NCBI GenBank assembly: GCA_035293405.1
Contig: DATDOE010000040.1
Span: forward strand, 124,001-188,000
DNA length: 64,000 nt
Reading direction: 5' to 3'
Origin: Gp6-AA40 sp035293405
GTDB taxonomy: Bacteria; Acidobacteriota; Vicinamibacteria; Vicinamibacterales; UBA2999
Below the pieces are notes generated by a model. The model searched no databases. It was not told the origin of the DNA and saw only the letters and a program-made list of their open reading frames with translations. Each line of letters opens with the position of its first letter. The stretch's first letter is position 1. The translations under genes were made by a program, and so were the position numbers. Shown here in pieces: positions 9,072 to 16,200 of this stretch.

Positions 9072-9985
9072 GCCTGCACCATCTTGTCGTGGGCCTTCCA
9101 CCAGGCAACCGTCTGCCGAATCCCGTCCTCGAGTCGATACCGCACGGTCCACGCGACGTCGCTTTGCAGCCGCGTCACATCGGCCACGACGATCGGCGAT
9201 GGGTCGGCCACGCTCTCCTCCGAACGTTCGAGCCTGAGGCCGTTGCCGACCGCGTCGCCTACCAGCTGTCCCAACCGTCCGAGCTCAACACCTTCGCCCG
9301 AAGCAATGTTCACGGCACCCTGTGCGTCCGAGGCCAGCAGCGCGGCAAATGCGGACCCGGCGTCGGATACATGCATGTAGTCCCGAACCTGCTTCGGATG
9401 CCGAAGCGTCATCGGCGTCCGGGCGTCCGAGGCCCGGATCATCGACGGCACCAGCCGTTCTGGCGCCTCACCCGGACCATACACCCAGAAGAGCCGGCCG
9501 GCCGCAAAGCCAAACCCCGCCTGCGCGGACCAGCGTTCCACCACCTCGAACACGGCATGCTTGCACGCGGCATAGAGTGTCGCCGGTCGGCACGGCGTCG
9601 TGCGCTCCGAGCACGTTCCCTCGCTCCAGTCGTACTCCGCGGCACTCCCCGCCAGGACGATGCGCTGACCACCGTTGGCAAGGAACGCCTCGACGAGCTG
9701 CAGCGAGGACTGCACCCACCTCGGGTTCTCGAGCGACGTCAGGTACACACCGGGCGTCGCAATCCAGGCGAAGTGGAGCAAGTGCGTCGGTCGTACTTGC
9801 CGCATCAACGCGTCCACAGCGCCGCGGTCGTGCAGATCGACTTGGTGCACCTCGTGTTCGTAGTGTCCGGCTTCAGCCGGACCCGTCACCGCATGCACTT
9901 CCGCGCCCCGCTCGCGCAGCGGCTCGATCGACCATCGCCCCACGAAGCCGCTCGCCCCGGTCACGAGCACACGCGTCATCGTCAT
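9068..9985 (-). CDS. NAD-dependent epimerase/dehydratase (sugar nucleotide 4-reductase-like)
   Basis: ATG at 9983-9985 overlaps the upstream stop (ATGA) and gives 305 residues beginning MTMTRVLVTGASGFVG. The NAD(P) motif is GASGFVG (10-16) and the catalytic YxxxK is YAACK. It belongs to the extended SDR superfamily. In this operon it is the natural candidate for reducing or epimerising the 4-keto sugar made by the dehydratase. Residues about 34-44 (TGPAEAGHYEH) are encoded by a palindromic repeat that also occurs between genes at 24.0 kb. They sit in the loop after the second strand, where the adenosine ribose is normally recognised, so cofactor preference may be affected. Confidence 0.8.
   Translation of the reverse strand: MTMTRVLVTGASGFVGRWSIEPLRERGAEVHAVTGPAEAGHYEHEVHQVDLHDRGAVDALMRQVRPTHLLHFAWIATPGVYLTSLENPRWVQSSLQLVEAFLANGGQRIVLAGSAAEYDWSEGTCSERTTPCRPATLYAACKHAVFEVVERWSAQAGFGFAAGRLFWVYGPGEAPERLVPSMIRASDARTPMTLRHPKQVRDYMHVSDAGSAFAALLASDAQGAVNIASGEGVELGRLGQLVGDAVGNGLRLERSEESVADPSPIVVADVTRLQSDVAWTVRYRLEDGIRQTVAWWKAHDKMVQA
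9857..9882. repeat. Palindromic repeat inside the epimerase gene
   Basis: The core is the perfect palindrome GTCCGGCT-TC-AGCCGGAC (9865-9882), preceded by TTCGTAGT. The same core and flank (TTCGTGGT) occur in reverse orientation at 24039-24064, between genes. The insertion is in frame on the coding strand. Confidence 0.7.
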
Positions 9986-10512
9986 CGGCTGAGCAATCCC
10001 CAGCGGCGATCCTGATCCGAGACGACCGTCGGCGGAATCGGCCACTGGATCGCGAGCGTCGGATCGTCCCAGCGCACGCCGTCGCCGAGCTGCGGCGCGT
10101 AGTAGTCGCTCAGGTGATAGTGCACGGTGGTGTCATCGGCCAGCGTCTGGAATCCGTGCGCGACGCCCTCGGGGAGGAACACCGCACGGCGATTCTCTGG
10201 CGTCAGCTCGAACCCCTCCCACTGGCCGAACGTCGGGGACCCGGGCCGCACATCGGCCACCACATCGTACAGGGAACCACTGACGCAGATGACCAGCTTC
10301 GCCTCCGGATGCGGCGAACGCTGAAAGTGCAGACCACGCATCGTGCCCCGGTGATGATTCTGGGACAGCGCGCTTCGCACGAACGAGCCATGCCACCCGT
10401 GCTCGGCCAGGAGACGCAGTTGATACACCTCCGTGAATGAGCCCCGGTCGTCCACCGCGCTTGTCTGCTCGATCAGGAACACACCGTCGATACGGGTTGG
10501 TTGGATTTTCAC
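9982..10512 (-). CDS. rfbC: dTDP-4-dehydrorhamnose 3,5-epimerase family protein
   Basis: This 176-residue cupin-type protein has the RmlC/RfbC family layout. SAVDDRGSFTEVY is near the N terminus, the catalytic-His element MRGLHFQ (His62) follows, then GSLYDVVADVRPGSPTFG, the EGVAHGFQTL strand and YYAP. Members epimerise C3 and/or C5 of 4-keto-6-deoxyhexose nucleotides. Because the operon makes a CDP-sugar, the substrate is more likely CDP-4-dehydro-6-deoxyglucose than the dTDP form. ATGA overlaps couple it to the genes on both sides. No rmlA, rmlB or rmlD set is present here. Confidence 0.88.
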   Translation of the reverse strand: MKIQPTRIDGVFLIEQTSAVDDRGSFTEVYQLRLLAEHGWHGSFVRSALSQNHHRGTMRGLHFQRSPHPEAKLVICVSGSLYDVVADVRPGSPTFGQWEGFELTPENRRAVFLPEGVAHGFQTLADDTTVHYHLSDYYAPQLGDGVRWDDPTLAIQWPIPPTVVSDQDRRWGLLSR

Positions 10513-11747
10513 TGCAGCTCGATCCGAGGCACGGCGAGGATGAAGCGGCCGCCTCTTTGACGATAGGCATCCTCCTGGCGCACCACTTCGTCCTTCAGGT
10601 TCCAGATGAGGATGAGAAGGTAGTCCGGCTGTCGCTCGGTGATGACGTCCGGACCGACGACCGGGATGCCGCAGCCGGGCATGCGGCGGCCCTGTTTGTA
10701 CGGGCTGCGATCGGCGACGAAGGCCACCGTGCTCGGCGTAATCCCGCAGTAGTTAAGGAGGATCGTTCCCTTCGCCGCGGCGCCGTAGGCGCCGATGGTG
10801 GCGCCCGACGCGCGAAGACGCCCGAGCGTCTGGTTGAGGTCGTCGCGCACCCGCTCAACCGCCATCCGGAAGTCGCGGTAGTAATCCTCGCGCGTCAGCC
10901 CGAGTGCCTCTTCCTCCTGGAGCAGTCTCTCCGTCGTTTCGCCATGCGCGGTTCCTGGCGAGATGAAGAACCGGAGAGAGCCGCCGTGGATCGGGACACG
11001 CTCGACGCGCTCCAGGACGAGGCCATGGCGGCGCACGAGCGCAGCGACGGCGTGCACCGAAAAGTAGCAGAGGTGCTCGTGATAGATCGTGTCGAACTCG
11101 GTGCGCTCGACCATGTCACGGACGTAGGGGGCTTCGATCACCGCGATGCCGCCCGGCGCCAGCATCGTCGCGATGCCGCTCATGAAGCCGTTCAGGTCCG
11201 GCACGTGCGCCATCACGTTCAGGCCGAGGAGCACGTCGGCGCGCTTCCCTTCGCCGCGCAGGCGTGTCGCCAGCTCATGACCGAAGAACTCGGTGATCGT
11301 CGGGATGTGCCGATCGCGCTCGGCGACAGCGGCGATATTGGCCGCCGGCTCGATTCCGAGGACCTGCACACCGGCCTTCTGAAAGTACTGAAGCAGGTAG
11401 CCGTCGTTGCTGGCGACCTCGACGACCAGGCGCTCGGGTCCGAGACGGCGCTCGGCGACGAGCGTGGCCGCGAGCGCCTCGGCGTGCTGCAGCATCGACG
11501 TGGAATACGACGAGAAATACAGGTACTCGGAGAACAGGTGCTCGGGGGCCACGATGTGTCGCAGCTGCACGAGCGAACAGCCCGGACAGAACGCCACGTC
11601 GAGCGGGAAGCGCGGCTCGTCGGCTGGGGCGCCAGCGGCAGGATAGGCGTTCGGCAGCGGCAGCGAACCGAGCGAGAGAATCTCGCGCAGTCCGTCGGCG
11701 TCACACGACAGGCACCGCGTGCGCGGGGCGGGAACCGCTATGCCCAT
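10509..11747 (-). CDS. Sugar C-methyltransferase (TylC3-like)
   Basis: ATG at 11745-11747 (MGIAVPAPRTRCLSC) gives 412 residues and overlaps the preceding cytidylyltransferase gene by 10 bp. The three-part architecture of sugar C-methyltransferases is visible. It has an N-terminal zinc-binding cysteine set (CLSC ... CPGCSLVQL), a central SAM domain (VVEVASNDGYLLQYF, then VLLGLNVMAHVPDLN) and a C-terminal domain (IGAYGAAAKGTILLN ... LLILIWNLKDEV). The conserved catalytic-region tyrosine and histidine segment YHEHLCYFS is present. Such enzymes add a methyl to C3 of a 4-keto-deoxysugar. With the neighbours this predicts a CDP-3-C-methyl-6-deoxyhexose. Confidence 0.85.
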   Translation of the reverse strand: MGIAVPAPRTRCLSCDADGLREILSLGSLPLPNAYPAAGAPADEPRFPLDVAFCPGCSLVQLRHIVAPEHLFSEYLYFSSYSTSMLQHAEALAATLVAERRLGPERLVVEVASNDGYLLQYFQKAGVQVLGIEPAANIAAVAERDRHIPTITEFFGHELATRLRGEGKRADVLLGLNVMAHVPDLNGFMSGIATMLAPGGIAVIEAPYVRDMVERTEFDTIYHEHLCYFSVHAVAALVRRHGLVLERVERVPIHGGSLRFFISPGTAHGETTERLLQEEEALGLTREDYYRDFRMAVERVRDDLNQTLGRLRASGATIGAYGAAAKGTILLNYCGITPSTVAFVADRSPYKQGRRMPGCGIPVVGPDVITERQPDYLLILIWNLKDEVVRQEDAYRQRGGRFILAVPRIELQ

Positions 11748-12511
11748 CGCTTCCACGGCGCCTGGCCACGCTCCCAGAGGTCTTCGAGCAGGTAGCGATC
11801 GCGCAGCGTGTCCATGCACTGCCAGAAGCCGTCATGCGTGTGCACCGCGAGCTGGCGGTCCACCGCCAGCTGTTCGAGCACTTCCTTCTCGAGGCTGTCG
11901 GTCCCCTCGTTCATGTATTTGAAGACGCCAGGCTCGAAGATCATGAAGCCGCCATTGATCCAGCCTTCGCCGATCTGCGGCTTCTCCTGGAAGTCGGTGA
12001 CGATGCCGCTCTCGAAGGTGAGGCCGCCAAAGCGTGACGGGGGCCGGACGGCGGTCACCGTGGCGAGCTTGCCCGAGCGCCGATGTGTCGCCATCAGCGC
12101 GGAGAGATCGACGTCGCACACGCCATCACCGTAGGTCAGCAGGAAGGCCTCGTCGCGCAGCCACTGCCGAAGCCTGTGCAAGCGTCCCCCAGTCCCCGTC
12201 GTCAGCCCCGTTTCCACGAGATGGATCGTCCAGTCATCGTTTGAACCGCTGTCGTGGAGCTGGCTAGTACCTGACGCGAGATCGACGGTGATCGTGGCGC
12301 TCAGCAGCCGGTAGTTGAGGAAGAACTCCTTGATGACATCTCCCTTGTAGCCGAGCGCGAGCACGAACTCCTTGTGATCGAAGGTCGAGAAATGCTTCAT
12401 GATGTGCCACAGGATCGGACGGTCGCCGATGTGCACCATGGGCTTCGGCACGACCTCCGTGAGCTCGGCCAGGCGGCTGCCACGGCCGCCGGCCAGAATC
12501 ACGACTCTCAT
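11738..12511 (-). CDS. rfbF: Glucose-1-phosphate cytidylyltransferase
   Basis: ATG at 12509-12511 overlaps the glycosyltransferase stop (ATGA) and gives 257 residues, the usual length for RfbF. The nucleotidyltransferase signature AGGRGSRLAELTEVVPKPM is at the N terminus, followed by GDRPILWHIMKHF, LLTYGDGVCDVDL and GGFMIFEPGVF. The product would be CDP-glucose from CTP and glucose-1-phosphate, the first committed step of the pathway. The dehydratase, epimerase and C-methyltransferase encoded downstream use the product. Assignment is strong on sequence pattern and context. Confidence 0.92.
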   Translation of the reverse strand: MRVVILAGGRGSRLAELTEVVPKPMVHIGDRPILWHIMKHFSTFDHKEFVLALGYKGDVIKEFFLNYRLLSATITVDLASGTSQLHDSGSNDDWTIHLVETGLTTGTGGRLHRLRQWLRDEAFLLTYGDGVCDVDLSALMATHRRSGKLATVTAVRPPSRFGGLTFESGIVTDFQEKPQIGEGWINGGFMIFEPGVFKYMNEGTDSLEKEVLEQLAVDRQLAVHTHDGFWQCMDTLRDRYLLEDLWERGQAPWKRWA

Positions 12512-13761
12512 GCGGCTCCGGCGCTGGCGTCGCGGTGCCGCCAGGCATAGAAGGGACTCAGGGTCTCGAGACTTGGCATCGTGAGAAGGACGTTCGGGCC
12601 AACGGGACGGGGCGTCCTCTCCCCCCACTCGAGCGCGTCGAAGACGGTCGGGAAGCGCGGCAAGTCATCGTCGGGGGTATCGGCCTGCGGGTCCGGCTCC
12701 CCATCGCGCGCCTGCCGCTCCGGAGGCAACACCGACAATGCCTCGAGGTAGACCTGGCGTGATCGCACCCATCGCTGCACATCGTCGGACTCCCTGTTCA
12801 GGCCGTCGATGAGCGAGTCGTAATCCTCGGCGAGATCCACTCCGGCCCGCGACGAGCGGAAGTAGTCGAGCAGGCACCCCGCAAAGTAGCGAGGTCGATC
12901 GAGATCACATGAGGCAAACGCCTCGGGCAGCGTTTCCCTGAGGCGCATGAGATCGTTCAGCACGACCGCATGCGTGAAGCACGCATCAGTCGGCATGCGA
13001 TCGACGAGATCGTTCCATGACATGCCGAGGTCGCGCCGAAAACGGTCGGCCAGTGGGCCCCGTCGCCTGAACGCGGACCCGTTCCCGAGACCGCAGCTCA
13101 CATAGAGCGAGTCGTCCAAGAGCACGATCCGATCGGTGTGCGCCACCATGAGATATCCCGACGTGTAGTCAGGACAGACCGGCGGGCACATGCGGCCAAG
13201 AGGCGAGCGCCGAACGCGCTCGATCACCGCAAGCTGACAGAAGGCGCCCATGAGCTTTGGCAGGAGCTTGGGACCGAAGTTGGGATGGCCATGCGCGAAA
13301 TACCGCAGCAGCTCGGCGCTGTCGAACTCGCGTCGTTCGCCCGAGCAGACCCGCCGCTTGAACTTCGTCCCGGCCGGATCGCGGCCATACGAATCCGGAA
13401 ACCAGCCGACGACTGGTGTTCCACTGCGGTCGATCTCGGCATGAATCAGGCTGAGGGCGTCGCGCCGATAGACGGACCGGTCGGTGAGAATGGTGACGTA
13501 CTCGCCTCGGGCGTCGGCAATCGAGCGCTCCCAGTTGTCGGGCATCGACAGCGTGCCGCTGGTCCGCACGTACCTGACACGAGGATCCTCTGTCTCAACC
13601 GCGATCGCCGCCGTTGCCGGCGAGATGGCGTCGTCGCTGTTGTCACAGATGATCACCTCGAAGTCGGTAAAGGTCTGCTCGAGCACGCCGCGCACGGCGT
13701 TCCGCAGGCGATCGACACGGTTCTTGGTGGGGATGGCAATCGTGAAGAACGGACGGCTCAT
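12508..13761 (-). CDS. Family 2 glycosyltransferase
   Basis: The start ATG at 13759-13761 overlaps the upstream stop as ATGA, giving 417 residues. The N terminus is a GT-A fold: FFTIAIPTKNRVDRL, then FEVIICDNSDD (the nucleotide-binding acidic motif) and ARGEYVTILTDRS. Where many GT2 enzymes have a DxD, this one reads LTDRS, so metal coordination may differ. The C-terminal 120 residues are rich in charged residues and have no clear motif. It probably transfers a sugar onto the glycan encoded by the operon; donor and acceptor are unknown. Confidence 0.8.
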   Translation of the reverse strand: MSRPFFTIAIPTKNRVDRLRNAVRGVLEQTFTDFEVIICDNSDDAISPATAAIAVETEDPRVRYVRTSGTLSMPDNWERSIADARGEYVTILTDRSVYRRDALSLIHAEIDRSGTPVVGWFPDSYGRDPAGTKFKRRVCSGERREFDSAELLRYFAHGHPNFGPKLLPKLMGAFCQLAVIERVRRSPLGRMCPPVCPDYTSGYLMVAHTDRIVLLDDSLYVSCGLGNGSAFRRRGPLADRFRRDLGMSWNDLVDRMPTDACFTHAVVLNDLMRLRETLPEAFASCDLDRPRYFAGCLLDYFRSSRAGVDLAEDYDSLIDGLNRESDDVQRWVRSRQVYLEALSVLPPERQARDGEPDPQADTPDDDLPRFPTVFDALEWGERTPRPVGPNVLLTMPSLETLSPFYAWRHRDASAGAA

Positions 13762-15257
13762 CGGCCGATGCCCTCTGACGCCAGCGTGAGTCCCGGAACC
13801 GACCGCCGGCGCGCCCCGTCGGAGATCGGCGCCACGCCCCCCCGCGGCTGCGCTGCGCTCTCGATGACATCCGCCACAACCTCGCCCGCGGGCGTGTCGA
13901 GCCCACAGGGTCGCAGGAACCATCGGGTAAATCCACGGCGGCCTTCGGCTTTCTCGTCGGCGCCCTCCAGGATGCGGCGTACGTGTGCCGCGAGATCGTC
14001 CATGTCGCTGCACACCTCCAGGAAGTCTCCCTTCAACAGGTGTCGGAAGTGCCCCGTCCGCCCCTGCGCTCGCCAGTACGCCTCGCTGACGATGGTGAGA
14101 CATGGCCGATTCGCCATGACCGCTTCGAGAAACGCGGTCGTGTTCAGGCCAAACACGCAGGTCGCGTGGGAGAGCTGGTCGTAGTATTCCTGCCACGACG
14201 CGGACGAGTCCGCCTGGTCTCCGTCCTTCGGGTGCACCACGACGCCGGGATACGAGAACGCCTTGAACACCCCGGGGTTGGTTGGATGGGGCCGGACGAC
14301 GAGCGTCGGTGCGTGGCTCGCAGCGGCCCTTTTCGGACCGGCCAGGTACTCGCGAGCCAACGCATCGGCCATCGCCTTGACCATGCCGATCTCGTTCTCC
14401 CAAATCGTCCGCGAGCTGCAGAGGAACACCATGTAGGGTCCGTCTGGACATCCCATCTGCGCGCACACTTCCTGCCGGCTCATGCGGGGCCGCAGCAGGA
14501 AGAATGCGTCGAGATGAGGAGCGCCCGTAATGCGGATCGTCTCCTTCGGCACATCGTGAATCTCGGCGGCCTCGATCGCCATCGGCTCGTTCCACACGAT
14601 GAACAGGTCGGGCACAACGTGAACCGTCCCCTTGCTCGTCAAGTTGTCCCAGCTGTTGATGAACCCGATGGTCGGAATGCCGAGCGTCCGTGCCGCGTGC
14701 AGATAGTCGGCCTCGACCGGGTCTTTGGGCCAGATCGTCGGCGACACGAGCACCACATCCGGATCGATCTCGCGCAGGAGGCGCAGCAGTGTCTCGCTTG
14801 GAGGGCTGGCCGCCTCAATCCATCGCCACACACTCAAGGCGGACCTGGTGCCAAGCGCCATTCGCCAGGCCGGCGTACGGACCTTTTGTTGAAGTCCTGC
14901 CGGCAGGCTTCGCTCGATGCCTTCGACGACGCGGTCGGGAGACGGGTGGCCCTTGCGGAAGTAGATGCCGCGGTTGATGACCTGGCGGCCCACGCGCAGA
15001 CGGAGCGGCCACGGTTCATCCGGCTCCGGGCGATATCCGCTCGTGACGCCGGCGATCTCGGATTGCACCGCCTGGAGACCGCGGCCAAGCAGCCGCTTCT
15101 TCGAGGCGTCCTTGGTGATCTTGGCGCGCACGCGCTCGTCGTCCAGACGCGTGCCGTGCAGAAACACCACCTCGTGCCCACGCCGGCACAGCTCCCGCAT
15201 GACCGAGTCGAGACTGCGGAAGAAGTTCACGTGCTGGCCGATCATCAGGACTTTCAT
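13758..15257 (-). CDS. CDP-glycerol glycerophosphotransferase-like protein (first gene of glycan operon)
   Basis: This 499-residue protein starts MKVLMIGQHVNFFRS. Key segments are ADYLHAARTLGIPTIGFINSWD (184-204, read here in two pieces: ADYLHAARTLGIPTIG, then FINSWDNLT), VVPDLFIVWNE (214-224), VTGAPHLDAFF-type ITGAPHLD (243-250) and RPHPTNP (322-328). The RPHP element followed by an acidic, Ser-rich region and LNTTAFLEAVMANRPCL is typical of transferases related to TagF or capsule phosphotransferases. Both halves of the 982-residue protein in this operon are paralogues. There is no upstream gene on this strand for over 6 kb, so the operon promoter should lie in 15258-15400, but I see no clear -35/-10 pair there. 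Confidence 0.65.
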   Translation of the reverse strand: MKVLMIGQHVNFFRSLDSVMRELCRRGHEVVFLHGTRLDDERVRAKITKDASKKRLLGRGLQAVQSEIAGVTSGYRPEPDEPWPLRLRVGRQVINRGIYFRKGHPSPDRVVEGIERSLPAGLQQKVRTPAWRMALGTRSALSVWRWIEAASPPSETLLRLLREIDPDVVLVSPTIWPKDPVEADYLHAARTLGIPTIGFINSWDNLTSKGTVHVVPDLFIVWNEPMAIEAAEIHDVPKETIRITGAPHLDAFFLLRPRMSRQEVCAQMGCPDGPYMVFLCSSRTIWENEIGMVKAMADALAREYLAGPKRAAASHAPTLVVRPHPTNPGVFKAFSYPGVVVHPKDGDQADSSASWQEYYDQLSHATCVFGLNTTAFLEAVMANRPCLTIVSEAYWRAQGRTGHFRHLLKGDFLEVCSDMDDLAAHVRRILEGADEKAEGRRGFTRWFLRPCGLDTPAGEVVADVIESAAQPRGGVAPISDGARRRSVPGLTLASEGIGR

Positions 15258-15270
15258 GAAACCTGCGTCA

Positions 15271-15383
15271 CTCGCTCGTTATCTTGATCCGGACCCGAGG
15301 CGTGTTGCAAGCCGCGCGGCGTCGATCAGGCTGGCCGAATCCGCGACGTTCTGCCCGCAATGTCGAACGCCGTTCCACGATCG
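15271..15383 (-). pseudogene. Decayed 3' end of pdxA
   Basis: This stretch aligns by eye with 22084-22197, the 3' end of the intact pdxA gene, at roughly three quarters identity, including about 10 bp beyond the stop codon. On the minus strand it reads ...DRGTAFDIAG in one frame and then NVADSASLIDAARLATRL in the next. The intact gene reads DHGTAFDIAGRNLADPTSM without a break. The shift is explained by one missing base (GTTC-TGCCC against GTTCCTGCCC). It lies directly upstream of the glycan operon and in the same orientation as pdxA. Confidence 0.75.
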
Positions 15384-16200
15384 AGCAATGGCGAATTCGT
15401 CGTAGCGGAGGGTCTCTAGCCCGCCGTGAGAGCTGGGTCAGACCCCGGCGACGATCCAACTCACGGCTTGCAGAAAATGCGTACTTAGCAACTTGGGAAG
15501 CTGGTCGTTCTTGCGATCTTCACGGTGCTTCGACAGACGCCCTTGGCGTTTCGCTAACACTTCTTCGCCGCACGGTTGTGGGCGCGCGCTTTGCTCTCTT
15601 CAGTCGCACACGAGGCGAAGTGATCTTGATCTTGCCGGCGTGTTCATGCGATCAAGCGGCTCCAGAGTGCAACGACGTGGGTCTACCCGCATCTTTAGTG
15701 TGCGTTGCACTGAAACTGCATCCCGATGCGATTCCTGTGCACGCTCAGCCGACCATCTATTCAGATCCCGTCTATGATTCATGAGATTCACGACGTTCTG
15801 GCTCAGGTCATGATGCGCGATGACTGGGTGAAGGCGACCATAGCCGTGGGGCAAGAGGCGGCAGGGTTCGACATTGCACGTCTCTTTGGACGACGCTGGA
15901 GCGCCTCGCTGCCCGGATTGATTCACCACAGAGTCAGCTGGAATGCACGTTTGCGACGCATATTCTCGAGCGGGCCGCAATGGAAGTGCTGCGAACGCAG
16001 GCTGCCTATGGCATCAAGAGTCACGAAGCGCATTCAACGAATGGAATCATGTTCTAAGAATCATCGAAGCTGTCCAATGGGTCGAATTGCCCGATCGACT
16101 CCGAACCGCCGACCACGTGGTCGAGGTTCACTCGCTCGCCTGTCGCGTCCGGACGTTCCTGAACAGTCACGTCACACAGAGGTCGCTCAAGGAGTGTTGC
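15384..16200. other. Non-coding or decayed stretch
   Basis: About 800 bp with no supported gene. Several frames are open for 100-170 codons on both strands, but none shows a motif, a plausible signal or a ribosome-binding site. It may contain further decayed remnants inside the pdxA-bounded block. Its 3' end carries AAGGAG (about 16189-16194), which serves the next gene. Confidence 0.4.

Noticed and set aside
15600..15980. A minus-strand open frame of 126 codons in the block
   Set aside because: No motif, no ribosome-binding site and no relation to neighbouring genes.
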